From the NCBI GenBank assembly GCA_030430075.1, contig JAUIGN010000044.1, forward strand, positions 1-64,000: a DNA stretch of 64,000 bases. The letters run 5' to 3'. This DNA comes from a bacterium (lineage in GTDB: Bacteria > Planctomycetota > Planctomycetia > Pirellulales > Pirellulaceae). The stretch's first letter is position 1. Each line of letters opens with the position of its first letter. The notes below the pieces were generated by a model. It did no database searches. It saw only the letters and a list, made by a program, of their open reading frames with translations, and was not told the DNA's origin. The translations under genes were made by a program, and so were the position numbers. Shown one piece after another: positions 25,244-33,921 of the stretch.

Positions 25244-25286
25244 CGAGGCAGGGCCTCGGAAAGAACTAGCGAGGCAGGGCCTCGGA
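25235..25286. repeat. 26-bp tandem duplication across a stop codon
   Basis: The unit AAGAACTAGCGAGGCAGGGC plus CTCGGA occurs at 25235-25260 and 25261-25286. Each unit contains a CGAGGC-AGG-GCCTCG hairpin. The first unit carries the TAG stop of the upstream gene. A further small hairpin motif GAGCTAACGCTC follows at about 25294-25305. Confidence 0.9.
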
Positions 25287-25440
25287 CCGACGGCGAGCTA
25301 ACGCTCGAGGCGTGTTCGTCCGCTCCCGTCGGTCGCTGCATCTGACACAACGAGGCGCCTATCAACGGCGGGCCATCAATGATGCGAGGCACCGGCGTGC
25401 CCGTCCGCAATTTTTGAACCCTCAACGTGCAAACGTGGCA

Positions 25441-25851
25441 ATGAACTCGGACTGCAACACCGCGTCACTTGCCCACGCTGCATTCTCGCGACTGGAATGT
25501 GAGGGATTGCTGCAAACAGAGCGGTATTTCGATGAATTCCGGATCCGGTACGCGACAACGGAGTTCACGGACCGTCCTGGCAATGTGACACAGGTAAGGC
25601 TCGCCTGGCGTAGCACGCTTGAGGAACTTTGGATCGGTTATTTGCACGTTGCCAGTCAGTTTCGCGGTCGTGGCCTGGGCAAGCGACTCGTGTTGGCAAG
25701 TGAACAGCTTGCCTATCGGTTGAACGCGCGGAGCATTCAAGTGTATCCGTTGCAGAGTGCGCGTGAGTTTTGGTTAGACCGGGGCTTTGCACCACACCCC
25801 CGGACAGCGCGGGTCGTCATCAAGCGGGTGCACATCGACCGGCCTCCGTGA
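25441..25851 (+). CDS. GNAT-family N-acetyltransferase
   Basis: The 136-residue protein has the acetyl-CoA binding motif VASQFRGRGLGKRLVLASEQ near residues 70-90 and the closing motif VYPLQSAREFWLDRGFAPHP. The substrate is unknown. The ATG at 25441 lacks a strong ribosome site; an in-frame extension to 25312 passes through repeat-like sequence and is unlikely. Its place after ectABCD may reflect chance. Confidence 0.75.
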   Translation: MNSDCNTASLAHAAFSRLECEGLLQTERYFDEFRIRYATTEFTDRPGNVTQVRLAWRSTLEELWIGYLHVASQFRGRGLGKRLVLASEQLAYRLNARSIQVYPLQSAREFWLDRGFAPHPRTARVVIKRVHIDRPP

Positions 25852-25948
25852 TTTGCTGACATTGCTGACAGCTCGAGTCATCCATCAGACCGACTGCCTA
25901 TGGCACACGGTCAACCGACAGACAGACCAATCGTGACAGGAGTGAGCG

Positions 25949-26926
25949 ATGAAGGCCAGGCTCGTTAGCCCCGCTTCTTCCCCGCCGGAATGGGAAATCG
26001 AACTGGAGGAATTCCCGGCGGTGATTGGTCGCAGCCCCGAGGCCGCGATCCAAACCCTGGATGTGTCTGTCAGCCAGCGGCATTGCGAACTTGAAGAGAT
26101 CGATGGCAGATTGATGGTTCGCGACCTAGGGTCGAAGAATGGCACCTTCGTGAATGGCGTCCAGATCGAAATCGCGCCCTTGTTGCCGGGTGATAAACTG
26201 ACCGTGGGCCAGGCCAGCTTTGTCGCTGCTTACGAGCCTCCAACAGCGACGGCGCGCCCTCGGATACCTGGCGAGAGCGGTTTTCCGGTCTTGGAACGCA
26301 AATCGCCGGAGGACGTGACGTTCGTGCACCTCGTCGACTTGCTGGAGCGCCAGCGCCGAGTATTTCGCGAACAATACCGCCGGGACGCGCGGCAAGGAGG
26401 ACCGGCATTTCCCAATCCGCCGCACCCCGAGCATATCGAGCATCTATTGGTCGAGGAGATGAAGCAAGATGGCGTCGCCCCGCAGTTCATCTACGCGTTT
26501 GAAAAGACCGGTATTCTGGTCACAGAATTCAACTACGACACCGCCTCCAGCGAGCAACTCGCTGAATGGCAGGCCGCCGTCGAAGAATACGAACTGCGGC
26601 ACGGCAATTGGGATTCCGACCAGCGTTTTCCGATCGGCGCGATCACCATGTACGGGCCCGACAAGAATTACACCACGATGATCGTGGCAGCCGTCATCCC
26701 GCAGACGGGCGGCGCACCGCTCTACCGACGCTGGGTCGGCAATCAGGTGGCGATCGACGAGCGAGTGAAGCGGGCCATGACCGAGTTCTTTCGTGACCAC
26801 GGCGTTCGTTCCGTCATCCATGTTCGCGAGAACGTCGGTTGTCCTCACTACGAAGGGCTCGACTACCCCGTTGGCGACGAATGTCCCTTTTGCCCCTACT
26901 GGCAAGGGAAGCAAGGTCCGAAGTGA
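25949..26926 (+). CDS. FHA-domain protein with an uncharacterised C-terminal domain
   Basis: The 325-residue protein starts after AGGAG. Residues 1-90 form an FHA domain (IGRSPEAAIQTLDVSVSQRH, LGSKNGTFVNGVQ), which binds phosphothreonine peptides. The remaining 200 residues are an unrecognised domain (PQFIYAFEKTGILVTEFNYD, GAITMYGPDKNYTTMIVAAV) ending with a Cys cluster C-X13-C-X2-C (GCPHYEGLDYPVG, then ECPFCPYW) that could hold a metal. No kinase or secretion genes are adjacent. Confidence 0.8.
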   Translation: MKARLVSPASSPPEWEIELEEFPAVIGRSPEAAIQTLDVSVSQRHCELEEIDGRLMVRDLGSKNGTFVNGVQIEIAPLLPGDKLTVGQASFVAAYEPPTATARPRIPGESGFPVLERKSPEDVTFVHLVDLLERQRRVFREQYRRDARQGGPAFPNPPHPEHIEHLLVEEMKQDGVAPQFIYAFEKTGILVTEFNYDTASSEQLAEWQAAVEEYELRHGNWDSDQRFPIGAITMYGPDKNYTTMIVAAVIPQTGGAPLYRRWVGNQVAIDERVKRAMTEFFRDHGVRSVIHVRENVGCPHYEGLDYPVGDECPFCPYWQGKQGPK

Positions 26927-26947
26927 CCGGTTGCAGCAACAGGCACC

Positions 26948-27493
26948 TCAATCCCGAAGCGGAGGTTTGACTTCGGTGCCGGGCGTCAACAAGGGTGCGG
27001 CGTCGAGCTCTGCAGCGCCCATCATTTCGACAATCTGTTCGAGCGAAGTAAGGAGCGCCCGTTGCTCGCTCTGAGGCAACTTCGTCAAGCGGCCGAGGAA
27101 CTCCTCATGGAGCGGGGTGGGCAAACGCTTGATGCGTCTTCTTCCCTTGGCAGTCAGCCGCAGCAACACCTTGCGACGATCGACCGAACTCCTCTCTCTG
27201 ACGAGCAGCTCTGCAGCTTCCAACCGATCCAGGATACGAGAAACAGTGGCGGTTGCAAGCTGGACCGCTTGAGCGACAGCAGCAACCGTCACCGGCTCCG
27301 CCCTTGTCGACTCGGCAACCTTCCGTAAACAAAGCAATTGCGGAACCGAGAGATTCCCGTCACGCGCCAACTGCCGCGAATGTTCGGCTGTCTTATAGAG
27401 AATTCTGCGAATTGCGCGGAGGACGTCATCCGCAATCGATGCGGTGTCGGTGTCGCCGGATGGGCGACGCTGCTCGTTAGCACTGGCGGCCAC
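26948..27493 (-). CDS. MarR-family transcriptional regulator
   Basis: The 181-residue protein starts at GTG 27493. The winged helix is seen in LSVPQLLCLRKVAES, VAAVAQAVQLATATVSRILDR, and the wing RSSVDRRKVLLRLTAKGRRR. MarR proteins act as dimers that usually repress nearby genes. MarR-type EctR regulators control ectoine genes in some bacteria, so a role in controlling ect/ehu is possible, but it lies 2 kb beyond ectD and points the other way. Confidence 0.8.
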   Translation of the reverse strand: MAASANEQRRPSGDTDTASIADDVLRAIRRILYKTAEHSRQLARDGNLSVPQLLCLRKVAESTRAEPVTVAAVAQAVQLATATVSRILDRLEAAELLVRERSSVDRRKVLLRLTAKGRRRIKRLPTPLHEEFLGRLTKLPQSEQRALLTSLEQIVEMMGAAELDAAPLLTPGTEVKPPLRD

Positions 27494-27568
27494 GTGAGTG
27501 CTCGCAACAAGGGTGAAGACAGAAAAAGGGATCCGCGCAACGGCTGCGATCCCTGATCGACGACGGAC

Positions 27569-28240
27569 CTAATCGCCTTTTCGAAGATCGGTTGCTTGGA
27601 CCAGCTCCGACCAGTGTCGATCGACACGCTGGTGGGAAATGAACATCAATGGCGTCATCACGAAGACCAGGTGTGACAAGCGCACGTTGACAAACGCCAC
27701 ACCGATGGCGGCTAGACTAAGGAGCGCACTGGCGAGAATTCTCAGCATCATGCTCTGTGCGATCGCGGGGTCGATCCTCGGCCAGACAACCAGCGCCCCG
27801 TAGTTCGCGTACCACCAGATCAATGCCAGTGACAGACTGCACGCAATGTTGATGGCACCATAGACAACCATGACCAGCGGTTCCAGCCGGTAAGCACCAA
27901 TCAGCTGCGTCGTGAACGGAAGCAACGTCAAGAAGAACAGAAACAGCAGATTCAGCCAGGTTAATGCTCGCGTCCCATGACGAAAAAAGTGAAACATCAC
28001 GTTCTGGGCGACCCAGTACGTCCCGATCAACACGAAGCTGACCGCGTAAACCGTTACCTGGTATTCGACGGTCAACAAATATGCCAGTAATCCATCGGTG
28101 GCAAAATCGTGATCCTTCGGAACATCAATCCCCAGCACCAACAGCGTGAGGACGATTGCGATCACACCGTCGCTGAGCGCGTTCAAGCGGTCGAGCATCA
28201 AGGACGCGGACCCGGGCTTGCCGGACAGAAACCAACGCAC
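27569..28240 (-). CDS. TMEM175-family (DUF1211) cation channel protein
   Basis: The 223-residue protein begins at GTG 28240 and has six hydrophobic segments. The first contains the family signature RLNALSDGVIAIVLTLLVLG (residues 18-37), which lines the pore in bacterial TMEM175. Bacterial members with one six-helix unit assemble as tetramers and pass potassium. A later ATG (codon 15) is an alternative start. Confidence 0.85.
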   Translation of the reverse strand: MRWFLSGKPGSASLMLDRLNALSDGVIAIVLTLLVLGIDVPKDHDFATDGLLAYLLTVEYQVTVYAVSFVLIGTYWVAQNVMFHFFRHGTRALTWLNLLFLFFLTLLPFTTQLIGAYRLEPLVMVVYGAINIACSLSLALIWWYANYGALVVWPRIDPAIAQSMMLRILASALLSLAAIGVAFVNVRLSHLVFVMTPLMFISHQRVDRHWSELVQATDLRKGD

Positions 28241-28474
28241 AGCATCTACTCCAACGCAAGGTTCGTAATGCCAGCCAGTGCCCCCTGCCCAGATCGTGGC
28301 CAGCGTGCCGAGAGCAGAGCATCGCGGCAGCAGCCAAAAGGGAGTGGGTTGACGGCAGTATGCAAACCATAATCGATCGTCCCGCTCCTGTCACCAACCA
28401 GCGGCAGCGCGGACCAAGACACCCACGCGACGCATGAATCGTGCCGAGCCGCCCAGTAAGACCTGGGATCCGTT

Positions 28475-29155
28475 TTACAACATCCAGTGTTGCTCGCGGG
28501 TCGAATCTTCGCCGGGCGGGAAGTCCGGTCCGACTCCCGAGCCTTCATACCAGAGTTGATCGATGATCGGCTTGTCGCGTAGATACCAACTGGCCCAGCT
28601 CAACGGCGTATCCTTGTTGGCGTCACGAATGGTAGGATCGGCGCCTGCATCCAGCAACGACTGGATAACTTCCGCGCTTCCCCAGGCCGCGGCTCGATGC
28701 AAGGGAGTTTCCCCGCGAACGCGTGCGTCCCGCCATAGACCGTAAGTCTTCATGCCGGGTTTCGTGCGGGCGTTGGGATCCGCACCGTGATCGAGCAGCA
28801 ATCGAACGGATCTGAGGTCGCTGCCGCCGGCCACGCCGTGCAGCGCCGTTTCGCCGTTGTGGTCGCTGGCGCGATTGACGTTTGCTCCGGCTTCGACGAG
28901 CAATTGCAGGCAGGCAAAGTGACCGCAAACCCCGACAATCACCGGTGCGATATTCTCATTGCGTTGGCGGTCCGGGTCCGCGCCATGGTCGAGCAAATAG
29001 CGGGTTACTTCCGGATGGAACGTCAACAGCGGGCCCATGCCATGTTGGTCTGCGCTGTTCGGATCGGCGCCGCCTTCGATCAGGCGTTCAACGGTCTCCA
29101 GGTCACCGCGGTTGGCCGCTTGTACCAGCGCGTCATTGCGTTTCGGTTCAGCCAT
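28475..29155 (-). CDS. Ankyrin-repeat protein
   Basis: The 226-residue protein starts at ATG 29155 with AAGGTG upstream. Five or so ankyrin repeats are visible (NDALVQAANRGDLETVERLI, LLLDHGADPNARTKPG, ETPLHRAAAWGSAEVIQSLL, DAGADPTIRDANKDTPLSWA). There is no signal peptide, so it is likely a cytoplasmic binding protein. The C-terminus after residue 195 is unique. Confidence 0.85.
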   Translation of the reverse strand: MAEPKRNDALVQAANRGDLETVERLIEGGADPNSADQHGMGPLLTFHPEVTRYLLDHGADPDRQRNENIAPVIVGVCGHFACLQLLVEAGANVNRASDHNGETALHGVAGGSDLRSVRLLLDHGADPNARTKPGMKTYGLWRDARVRGETPLHRAAAWGSAEVIQSLLDAGADPTIRDANKDTPLSWASWYLRDKPIIDQLWYEGSGVGPDFPPGEDSTREQHWML

Positions 29156-29293
29156 GCATACACCTTGGTGGCCGCCACCATGTCGACAGCGGATTCCTCA
29201 GGGAAATGCCAAGAGCAATTCAATCAATTCAGTCGAACAGACGAGCGGAAAATTCGTTGATGACACATTCCGGCCCCATCCAGACCGGATGAC

Positions 29294-29315
29294 GTCATCC
29301 ACAGCATGACCTACG
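29294..29315. repeat. Copy of the GTCATGC/GCATGAC hairpin repeat
   Basis: GTCATCC-ACA-GCATGAC followed by CTACG. One stem position is mismatched. Related copies lie at 45212-45241 and 55488-55517. Confidence 0.6.
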
Positions 29316-29339
29316 GAACTCGTCTCCTGTCAGCGTCGT

Positions 29340-30704
29340 CTACGTGGTGGCAGGCAGGTTGTTCGTCGGCATGGCCGCTTGCAACGGGATCCTGATAATC
29401 GCAGTGGTGCCGACGCCGGGTTCCGATACGAGGCCGAAACTGCCTCCCAACCGGGCAAATACATTATGGGCCAGGAAGAGGCCGAGCCCCATCCCCTGCC
29501 CTGGCTGCTTCGTGGTGAAGAAGGGCTCACTGGCCCGCGCGAGCACATCCGGTGGCATGCCCGTGCCCCTGTCGGCGATCTCGACGCGCAGCTCGTCGCC
29601 GATCTGGGAAACGGTCATGGCCACCCGGCTCGACGGGTCGCTGGCATCCAGGGCGTTACGGAGGATCCCGCGGATCGCCTGCGCGACACCGACCAGCGGG
29701 AGCACCACGTTGACCGCCTCGGTTCCCGCATCGTAGTTCACGTGCACTCGTTCTCTGCGCCGTACCACGTGCAGTACCTCTTCGATCAACTGGCCGGTCG
29801 TCGCGGCCTGTACAACTTCCCCGACGGCTTCCCCTGCGCTGCTGCTCATTTCATTGAGGATCCTCCGGCAGTGATCGAGCTCGCTGCGAATCAGCCCGAC
29901 GTCTTCAATCACGGTCTCGGGAACTTCGGTCCCTTCGAGATGGCGTGCCAGATCCTTGGCGATGACGGCGATCGTGGAGAGAGGCGACGCCAATTCATGG
30001 CCGGCACCGGCGGCGAGCGTGGCGAGCGCTTCCAGACGTTCGCTCTGCGACCGCCGCAACTCGGCGATCCGCAACTGATTTTCCCGGTCCCGCAATTCGC
30101 GGGTTACGCGCGTGATGAAATAGACGGCCACCCCTCCGCACGTGGCCAGGGCAACGATCAAGCCGATTTCCTGAAGCGAGGCCGCTCGAATGATTGGCAT
30201 TTCGGACTGAACGGTACGATCAAGTTCCGGCAGGGGAACATGCACGAACAGGAGCCCCACCAGGCAGGAGATGGCGAGCAGCGTCATGCTCCACCCCCAG
30301 CGACTGGGCAAGACGACCGCCGCCAGGGCCAGGTTGACAAAATAGAAGATGACAAACGGGTTCGCCGGGCCGCCTGAAAAGTAGAGCAACCCGGTCAGTG
30401 ACACCAGGTCGAGCGTCATCACGGTCGCCAGCACCCCCCGTTCACGGCTCGACCCCTCCGTCAGCAACGGCGCACCTGCGTCCGTCCGCCGCCGCAGCCA
30501 GACGGCGAACGCACCGTTGGTCAGGGCCGTAAAGGCGACGATGCTTAACAGGGGGAGCGTCGGCAGCCGCACATCGAGCACTCCGACGGTCACGCCGATC
30601 GTCACAAGCTGTCCGATCACCGCGACCCAGCGGAGCCGCAGCAGCCAGATCGCGTTCACCGCCGAGCGGTCAAGGCCGCGGGGCGATGTTGGTGAGTCCG
30701 TCAT
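29340..30704 (-). CDS. RegB/PrrB-like redox-sensing histidine kinase
   Basis: The 454-residue protein has six membrane segments in the first 200 residues, with the RegB signature FSGGPANPFVIFYFVNLALA near 109-128 (quinone-binding region in RegB). The H-box AAGAGHELASPLS puts the phosphorylated histidine at 236. A cysteine in DHCRRIL (Cys279) aligns with the redox-active cysteine of RegB (RCREIL). N, G1 and G2 boxes (ILRNALDAS, ADRGTGMPPD, GQGMGLGLF) complete the kinase. It begins one base after the aldehyde dehydrogenase stop, so both share a transcript. No RegA-like regulator is adjacent. Confidence 0.85.
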   Translation of the reverse strand: MTDSPTSPRGLDRSAVNAIWLLRLRWVAVIGQLVTIGVTVGVLDVRLPTLPLLSIVAFTALTNGAFAVWLRRRTDAGAPLLTEGSSRERGVLATVMTLDLVSLTGLLYFSGGPANPFVIFYFVNLALAAVVLPSRWGWSMTLLAISCLVGLLFVHVPLPELDRTVQSEMPIIRAASLQEIGLIVALATCGGVAVYFITRVTRELRDRENQLRIAELRRSQSERLEALATLAAGAGHELASPLSTIAVIAKDLARHLEGTEVPETVIEDVGLIRSELDHCRRILNEMSSSAGEAVGEVVQAATTGQLIEEVLHVVRRRERVHVNYDAGTEAVNVVLPLVGVAQAIRGILRNALDASDPSSRVAMTVSQIGDELRVEIADRGTGMPPDVLARASEPFFTTKQPGQGMGLGLFLAHNVFARLGGSFGLVSEPGVGTTAIIRIPLQAAMPTNNLPATT

Positions 30705-30705
30705 G

Positions 30706-32124
30706 TCATCCCTGGGTGTGAATCACAACCGTCTTCGACTCGGTCATCTCCTGAATCGCGTACTTGGGCCCCTCCTTGCCCATGCCGCTCTCCTTGAGTC
30801 CGCCGTAAGGCATCAGGTCGGCTCGCCACATCGGCCCCCAGTTGATTTGGATATTCCCGCTTTCGACATGCCGGGCGAACCTCATCGCCGCATCGATATC
30901 CTGAGTGAAGATCCCGGCGCTCAGGCCGTACTCCGTGTCGTTCGCCAGGGCGATCGCTTCCTCCACATTGCGGACGCGGCTCACGCCGACCGCGGGACCG
31001 AACAGCTCTTCACGACTGATCTCCATCTCGGCAGTTACGTCGGCGAGCAGGGCCGGGGTGACCGTCGCGCCATCACGCTCGCCCCCGCACAACAATCGTG
31101 CTCCCTTGGCGACCGCATCTTCGAGGCTCGCCGCGACCCGTTCGGCGTCACTCACGCGAACCAGCGGACCCATGCCCGTTTCTGCCTTTAACTGATCGCC
31201 GGCCACAATCGACGCAACGGCCGGTTGCAACCGATCGACGAACTCGTCGTAGATCGTATCGAAGGCGATCACGCGCTGGGTCGAGATACAGACCTGGCCG
31301 GCATTCGCGAAGCCGGTCTTCACCGTGGCATCGACGACCTTCGCCAGGTCGGCGTTGGGCATCACGATCAAGGGGCAATTCGAGCCCAGCTCCATGGTCA
31401 CTTTCTTGAGACCCGCGACCTGGCAGATCTGACGGCCCACTTCGGCACTCCCGGTGAAGCTGATCTTCCGCACGCGTGGATCCGCGCAAAGCGTGTTGCC
31501 CACCGTTCGGCCGCTGCCGGTGACGCATTGGATTGCTAACGGCGGCAAGCCGGCCTCAAGGAGGATTTCGACCAGCTTCAGCGCGGAGAGCGGTGTGTCG
31601 CTGGCCGGTTTGACAATGATCGAATTGCCAGCGGCGAGGGCCGGCCCGACCTTGTGGCAGACCAGGTTCAGCGGAAAGTTGAATGGAGTCACCGCGACCA
31701 CGACGCCGCAAGGAACGCGGAGTGTAAAGCCCAGTTTCCCGGCAGCCCCCGGTGCACCGTCGAGCGGCAGGACTTCGCCGGTCAGGCGCTTCGCCTCTTC
31801 ACCGGAGAGTTCCATCGTGATCGCCGATCGGCCCACTTCGAAGATCCCCTCGCCGAGGACTTTTCCCTCTTCCTGGCTGATGACTCGGCCAAGTTCGTCC
31901 TGCCGCTCGACCATCAGCTTCGCCGCCCGTTGCAGGATCTGAAAACGCTCGTAGCCGGGCAGCTCGCGCATCAGGCGTGCGCCTTCCACTGCTCCCGCCA
32001 GCGCCGCTTCCAACTGATCCGGCGTCGCCTTGGGGACAACGTCGATCACGTCGCCACTGAACGGATTACGGACCTCGATCTGCTCGTCACTGTCGACCCA
32101 CTGGCCTTGTATGAACATCTTCAT
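30706..32124 (-). CDS. NAD(P)-dependent aldehyde dehydrogenase
   Basis: The 472-residue enzyme carries all catalytic residues of the superfamily: Asn149 in VTPFNFPLN, Glu245 in TMELGSN and Cys279 in FANAGQVCIS, with the cofactor loop FTGSAEVGRQI. The C-terminus (PYGGLKESGMGKEGPKYAIQ) is like lactaldehyde, phosphonoacetaldehyde and non-phosphorylating glyceraldehyde-3-phosphate dehydrogenases. The substrate is not decided. The first ATG or the third codon ATG may be the start; ribosome site is weak. Confidence 0.85.
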   Translation of the reverse strand: MKMFIQGQWVDSDEQIEVRNPFSGDVIDVVPKATPDQLEAALAGAVEGARLMRELPGYERFQILQRAAKLMVERQDELGRVISQEEGKVLGEGIFEVGRSAITMELSGEEAKRLTGEVLPLDGAPGAAGKLGFTLRVPCGVVVAVTPFNFPLNLVCHKVGPALAAGNSIIVKPASDTPLSALKLVEILLEAGLPPLAIQCVTGSGRTVGNTLCADPRVRKISFTGSAEVGRQICQVAGLKKVTMELGSNCPLIVMPNADLAKVVDATVKTGFANAGQVCISTQRVIAFDTIYDEFVDRLQPAVASIVAGDQLKAETGMGPLVRVSDAERVAASLEDAVAKGARLLCGGERDGATVTPALLADVTAEMEISREELFGPAVGVSRVRNVEEAIALANDTEYGLSAGIFTQDIDAAMRFARHVESGNIQINWGPMWRADLMPYGGLKESGMGKEGPKYAIQEMTESKTVVIHTQG

Positions 32125-32196
32125 CGCATGAATTCCCGGGTAAGTTCGTAACGGGCAACGCGGCGAAACGGCGTTGCGTCGGTTGCAAAGGTCGGA

Positions 32197-33102
32197 TTAA
32201 TCGAGTTTCGCCAGGAGCGTCTGCAGATCATTCTCCAAGGCAACCGTGTTGGCCTTCAATCCCGCATCCGGCAGGTATTCGACATGCAGCGAAATTGGAC
32301 CATCGAATGAGGATCGCCGAAGTTGGCGGAAGAACTCCGGATCCACCTGTCCCTTGCCCAGCGGCACGTTTCGGGGGCGGCGACCTTCCCACACGAAGTC
32401 CTTGATGTAAACCGCCCCCAAGTGAGGCTCGACAACCCGAAAATCGACCGGCCAAGCCAGTCCGCCTTCGACGGTCGCGTGACGGATGTCGAAGGCGACC
32501 CCAATGTCACGCGTTTCGATGTCCTGCAAGAGATATCGCAAGTCCCAAACTGACGCTCCCACCACCCGGTTGCCCGAGTGATTCTGGTAAACGGCGGTCA
32601 TGCCCAACTCACGATTCAGGGCCGCCAACTCGGCCAGGGCCGGCCTGAGTTCGTCGAGCTGCGCCAGGATGGGCCGATCAGGCTGGTACCGGTAGTAGGC
32701 CATCCGGTACATCTTCACACCCTGTTCCGCGGCCGTTCGCAAGACCTTCTCGGTGTGCGGCTGGTCCACGCGATGGACGCCGGACGCCATCACGATGATC
32801 TCCAAGTCATGTCTGGCGAGCGCTTCGACGAGTGGCGGCAGGTCGTCCGCAACACGCTCAGGCAGCACCTGGCCCTTGTCACGAACGGTCGCCTCGATGC
32901 CGTCGAAACCGAGTTGCGAAATCGTGGCGGCCAGGCGATCGTTGTCCATTGCCTGCAGAAACTTGACGAACGCACACAGCTTGTTCTTCCTGCGCACGTC
33001 GCCGCCCTTACGGAGCGCCGTCTCCGTTTGCGCAAACGAACGACCCGCAGCCGCCAAGGAGGCTGCCGCGCCGCTCGCCAGCCAAGCGCGCCGATTGAGC
33101 AT
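32197..33102 (-). CDS. Exported TIM-barrel protein of the sugar phosphate isomerase/epimerase family
   Basis: Starting at ATG 33102, the 301-residue product opens with a twin-arginine-like signal MLNRRAWLASGAAASLAAAG. The body is a xylose isomerase-like barrel (KFLQAMDNDRLAATISQLGF, GVAFDIRHATVEG, YIKDFVWEGRR, ISLHVEYLPD) with metal-binding acidic residues. Planctomycetes carry many such secreted members; the substrate is unknown. A longer frame to 33165 is not needed. Confidence 0.8.
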   Translation of the reverse strand: MLNRRAWLASGAAASLAAAGRSFAQTETALRKGGDVRRKNKLCAFVKFLQAMDNDRLAATISQLGFDGIEATVRDKGQVLPERVADDLPPLVEALARHDLEIIVMASGVHRVDQPHTEKVLRTAAEQGVKMYRMAYYRYQPDRPILAQLDELRPALAELAALNRELGMTAVYQNHSGNRVVGASVWDLRYLLQDIETRDIGVAFDIRHATVEGGLAWPVDFRVVEPHLGAVYIKDFVWEGRRPRNVPLGKGQVDPEFFRQLRRSSFDGPISLHVEYLPDAGLKANTVALENDLQTLLAKLD

Positions 33103-33312
33103 TGTCGAAGGAGTCACGGCGGTTGGCTCCTGGGTGATATGGTGGAACGATTCCGGCGACCGCAAAGCTTGTCACAGCGATTGTTGCCAAGGCGGAGCGA
33201 ACAACGGTTGACTTTTCCGGCAGATTGCCAGGGTTCTTGATTTTGCTACGATAGCACCTTATCCCGGGGCTGTCGCCCGCCGCCCCACCGATTCGAGAAA
33301 GGAAGTCCCCCG

Positions 33313-33921
33313 ATGAGCCAGGAACGTACGGTCGATTTCACCGAGCGCAAACGGGCGCTCCGCGAGCAGGCCCACGCCAACCGCCGAAACCAAGAAGACA
33401 AGGACGCGCTCAGCCGCCAGATTGTGGCCCGCTTTCTCGAACTGCCCGAGTACGCGGCCGCCAAGACGGTGATGTTTTACGTGGACGTACGGACGGAAGT
33501 TCGCACCCGGCACGACCTGCAAACGGCACTCGACAGCGGCAAGAAGATTGTCGTTCCCTGGTGCCTGGACGGCGAGTTGGAACTATTCCATTTGGAACGG
33601 TTGGATGAGTTAGAGACGGGGATGTACAAGATCCTCGAACCGCGATCCGAACTGCGCGAAGTCGAGTCGAAGTCGGTTGACGTTGACGAGCTCGATCTGG
33701 TCATGGTGCCGGGCGTGGCATTTGATCGACGGGGTGCACGGATGGGGCACGGCAAAGGTTACTACGACAAGCTGCTCCAACACGCCCGGCCGGATGCGCC
33801 GCTGGTCGCCCTGGCATTCGAATGCCAGCTATTTCCGGAAATCCCGACCGAAGATCACGACATTTTCATGGACCGCATCCTGACCGAGAAAGCAACCTAT
33901 CAAGGGCGAGGCCGATCGTGA
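33313..33921 (+). CDS. 5-formyltetrahydrofolate cyclo-ligase family protein
   Basis: The 202-residue protein has the family motifs FLELPEYAAAKTVMFY, LVMVPGVAFDRRGARMGHGK and GYYDKLL (ATP and folate binding). It converts 5-formyl-THF to 5,10-methenyl-THF in folate salvage. AAGGAAG lies before ATG 33313. Its stop overlaps the GTG of ftr by 4 bp, a coupling that hints at a job in pterin-linked one-carbon metabolism. Confidence 0.88.
   Translation: MSQERTVDFTERKRALREQAHANRRNQEDKDALSRQIVARFLELPEYAAAKTVMFYVDVRTEVRTRHDLQTALDSGKKIVVPWCLDGELELFHLERLDELETGMYKILEPRSELREVESKSVDVDELDLVMVPGVAFDRRGARMGHGKGYYDKLLQHARPDAPLVALAFECQLFPEIPTEDHDIFMDRILTEKATYQGRGRS

Noticed and set aside
29379..30377. 332-codon plus-strand frame
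   Set aside because: Antisense of the RegB-like kinase; no motifs of its own.
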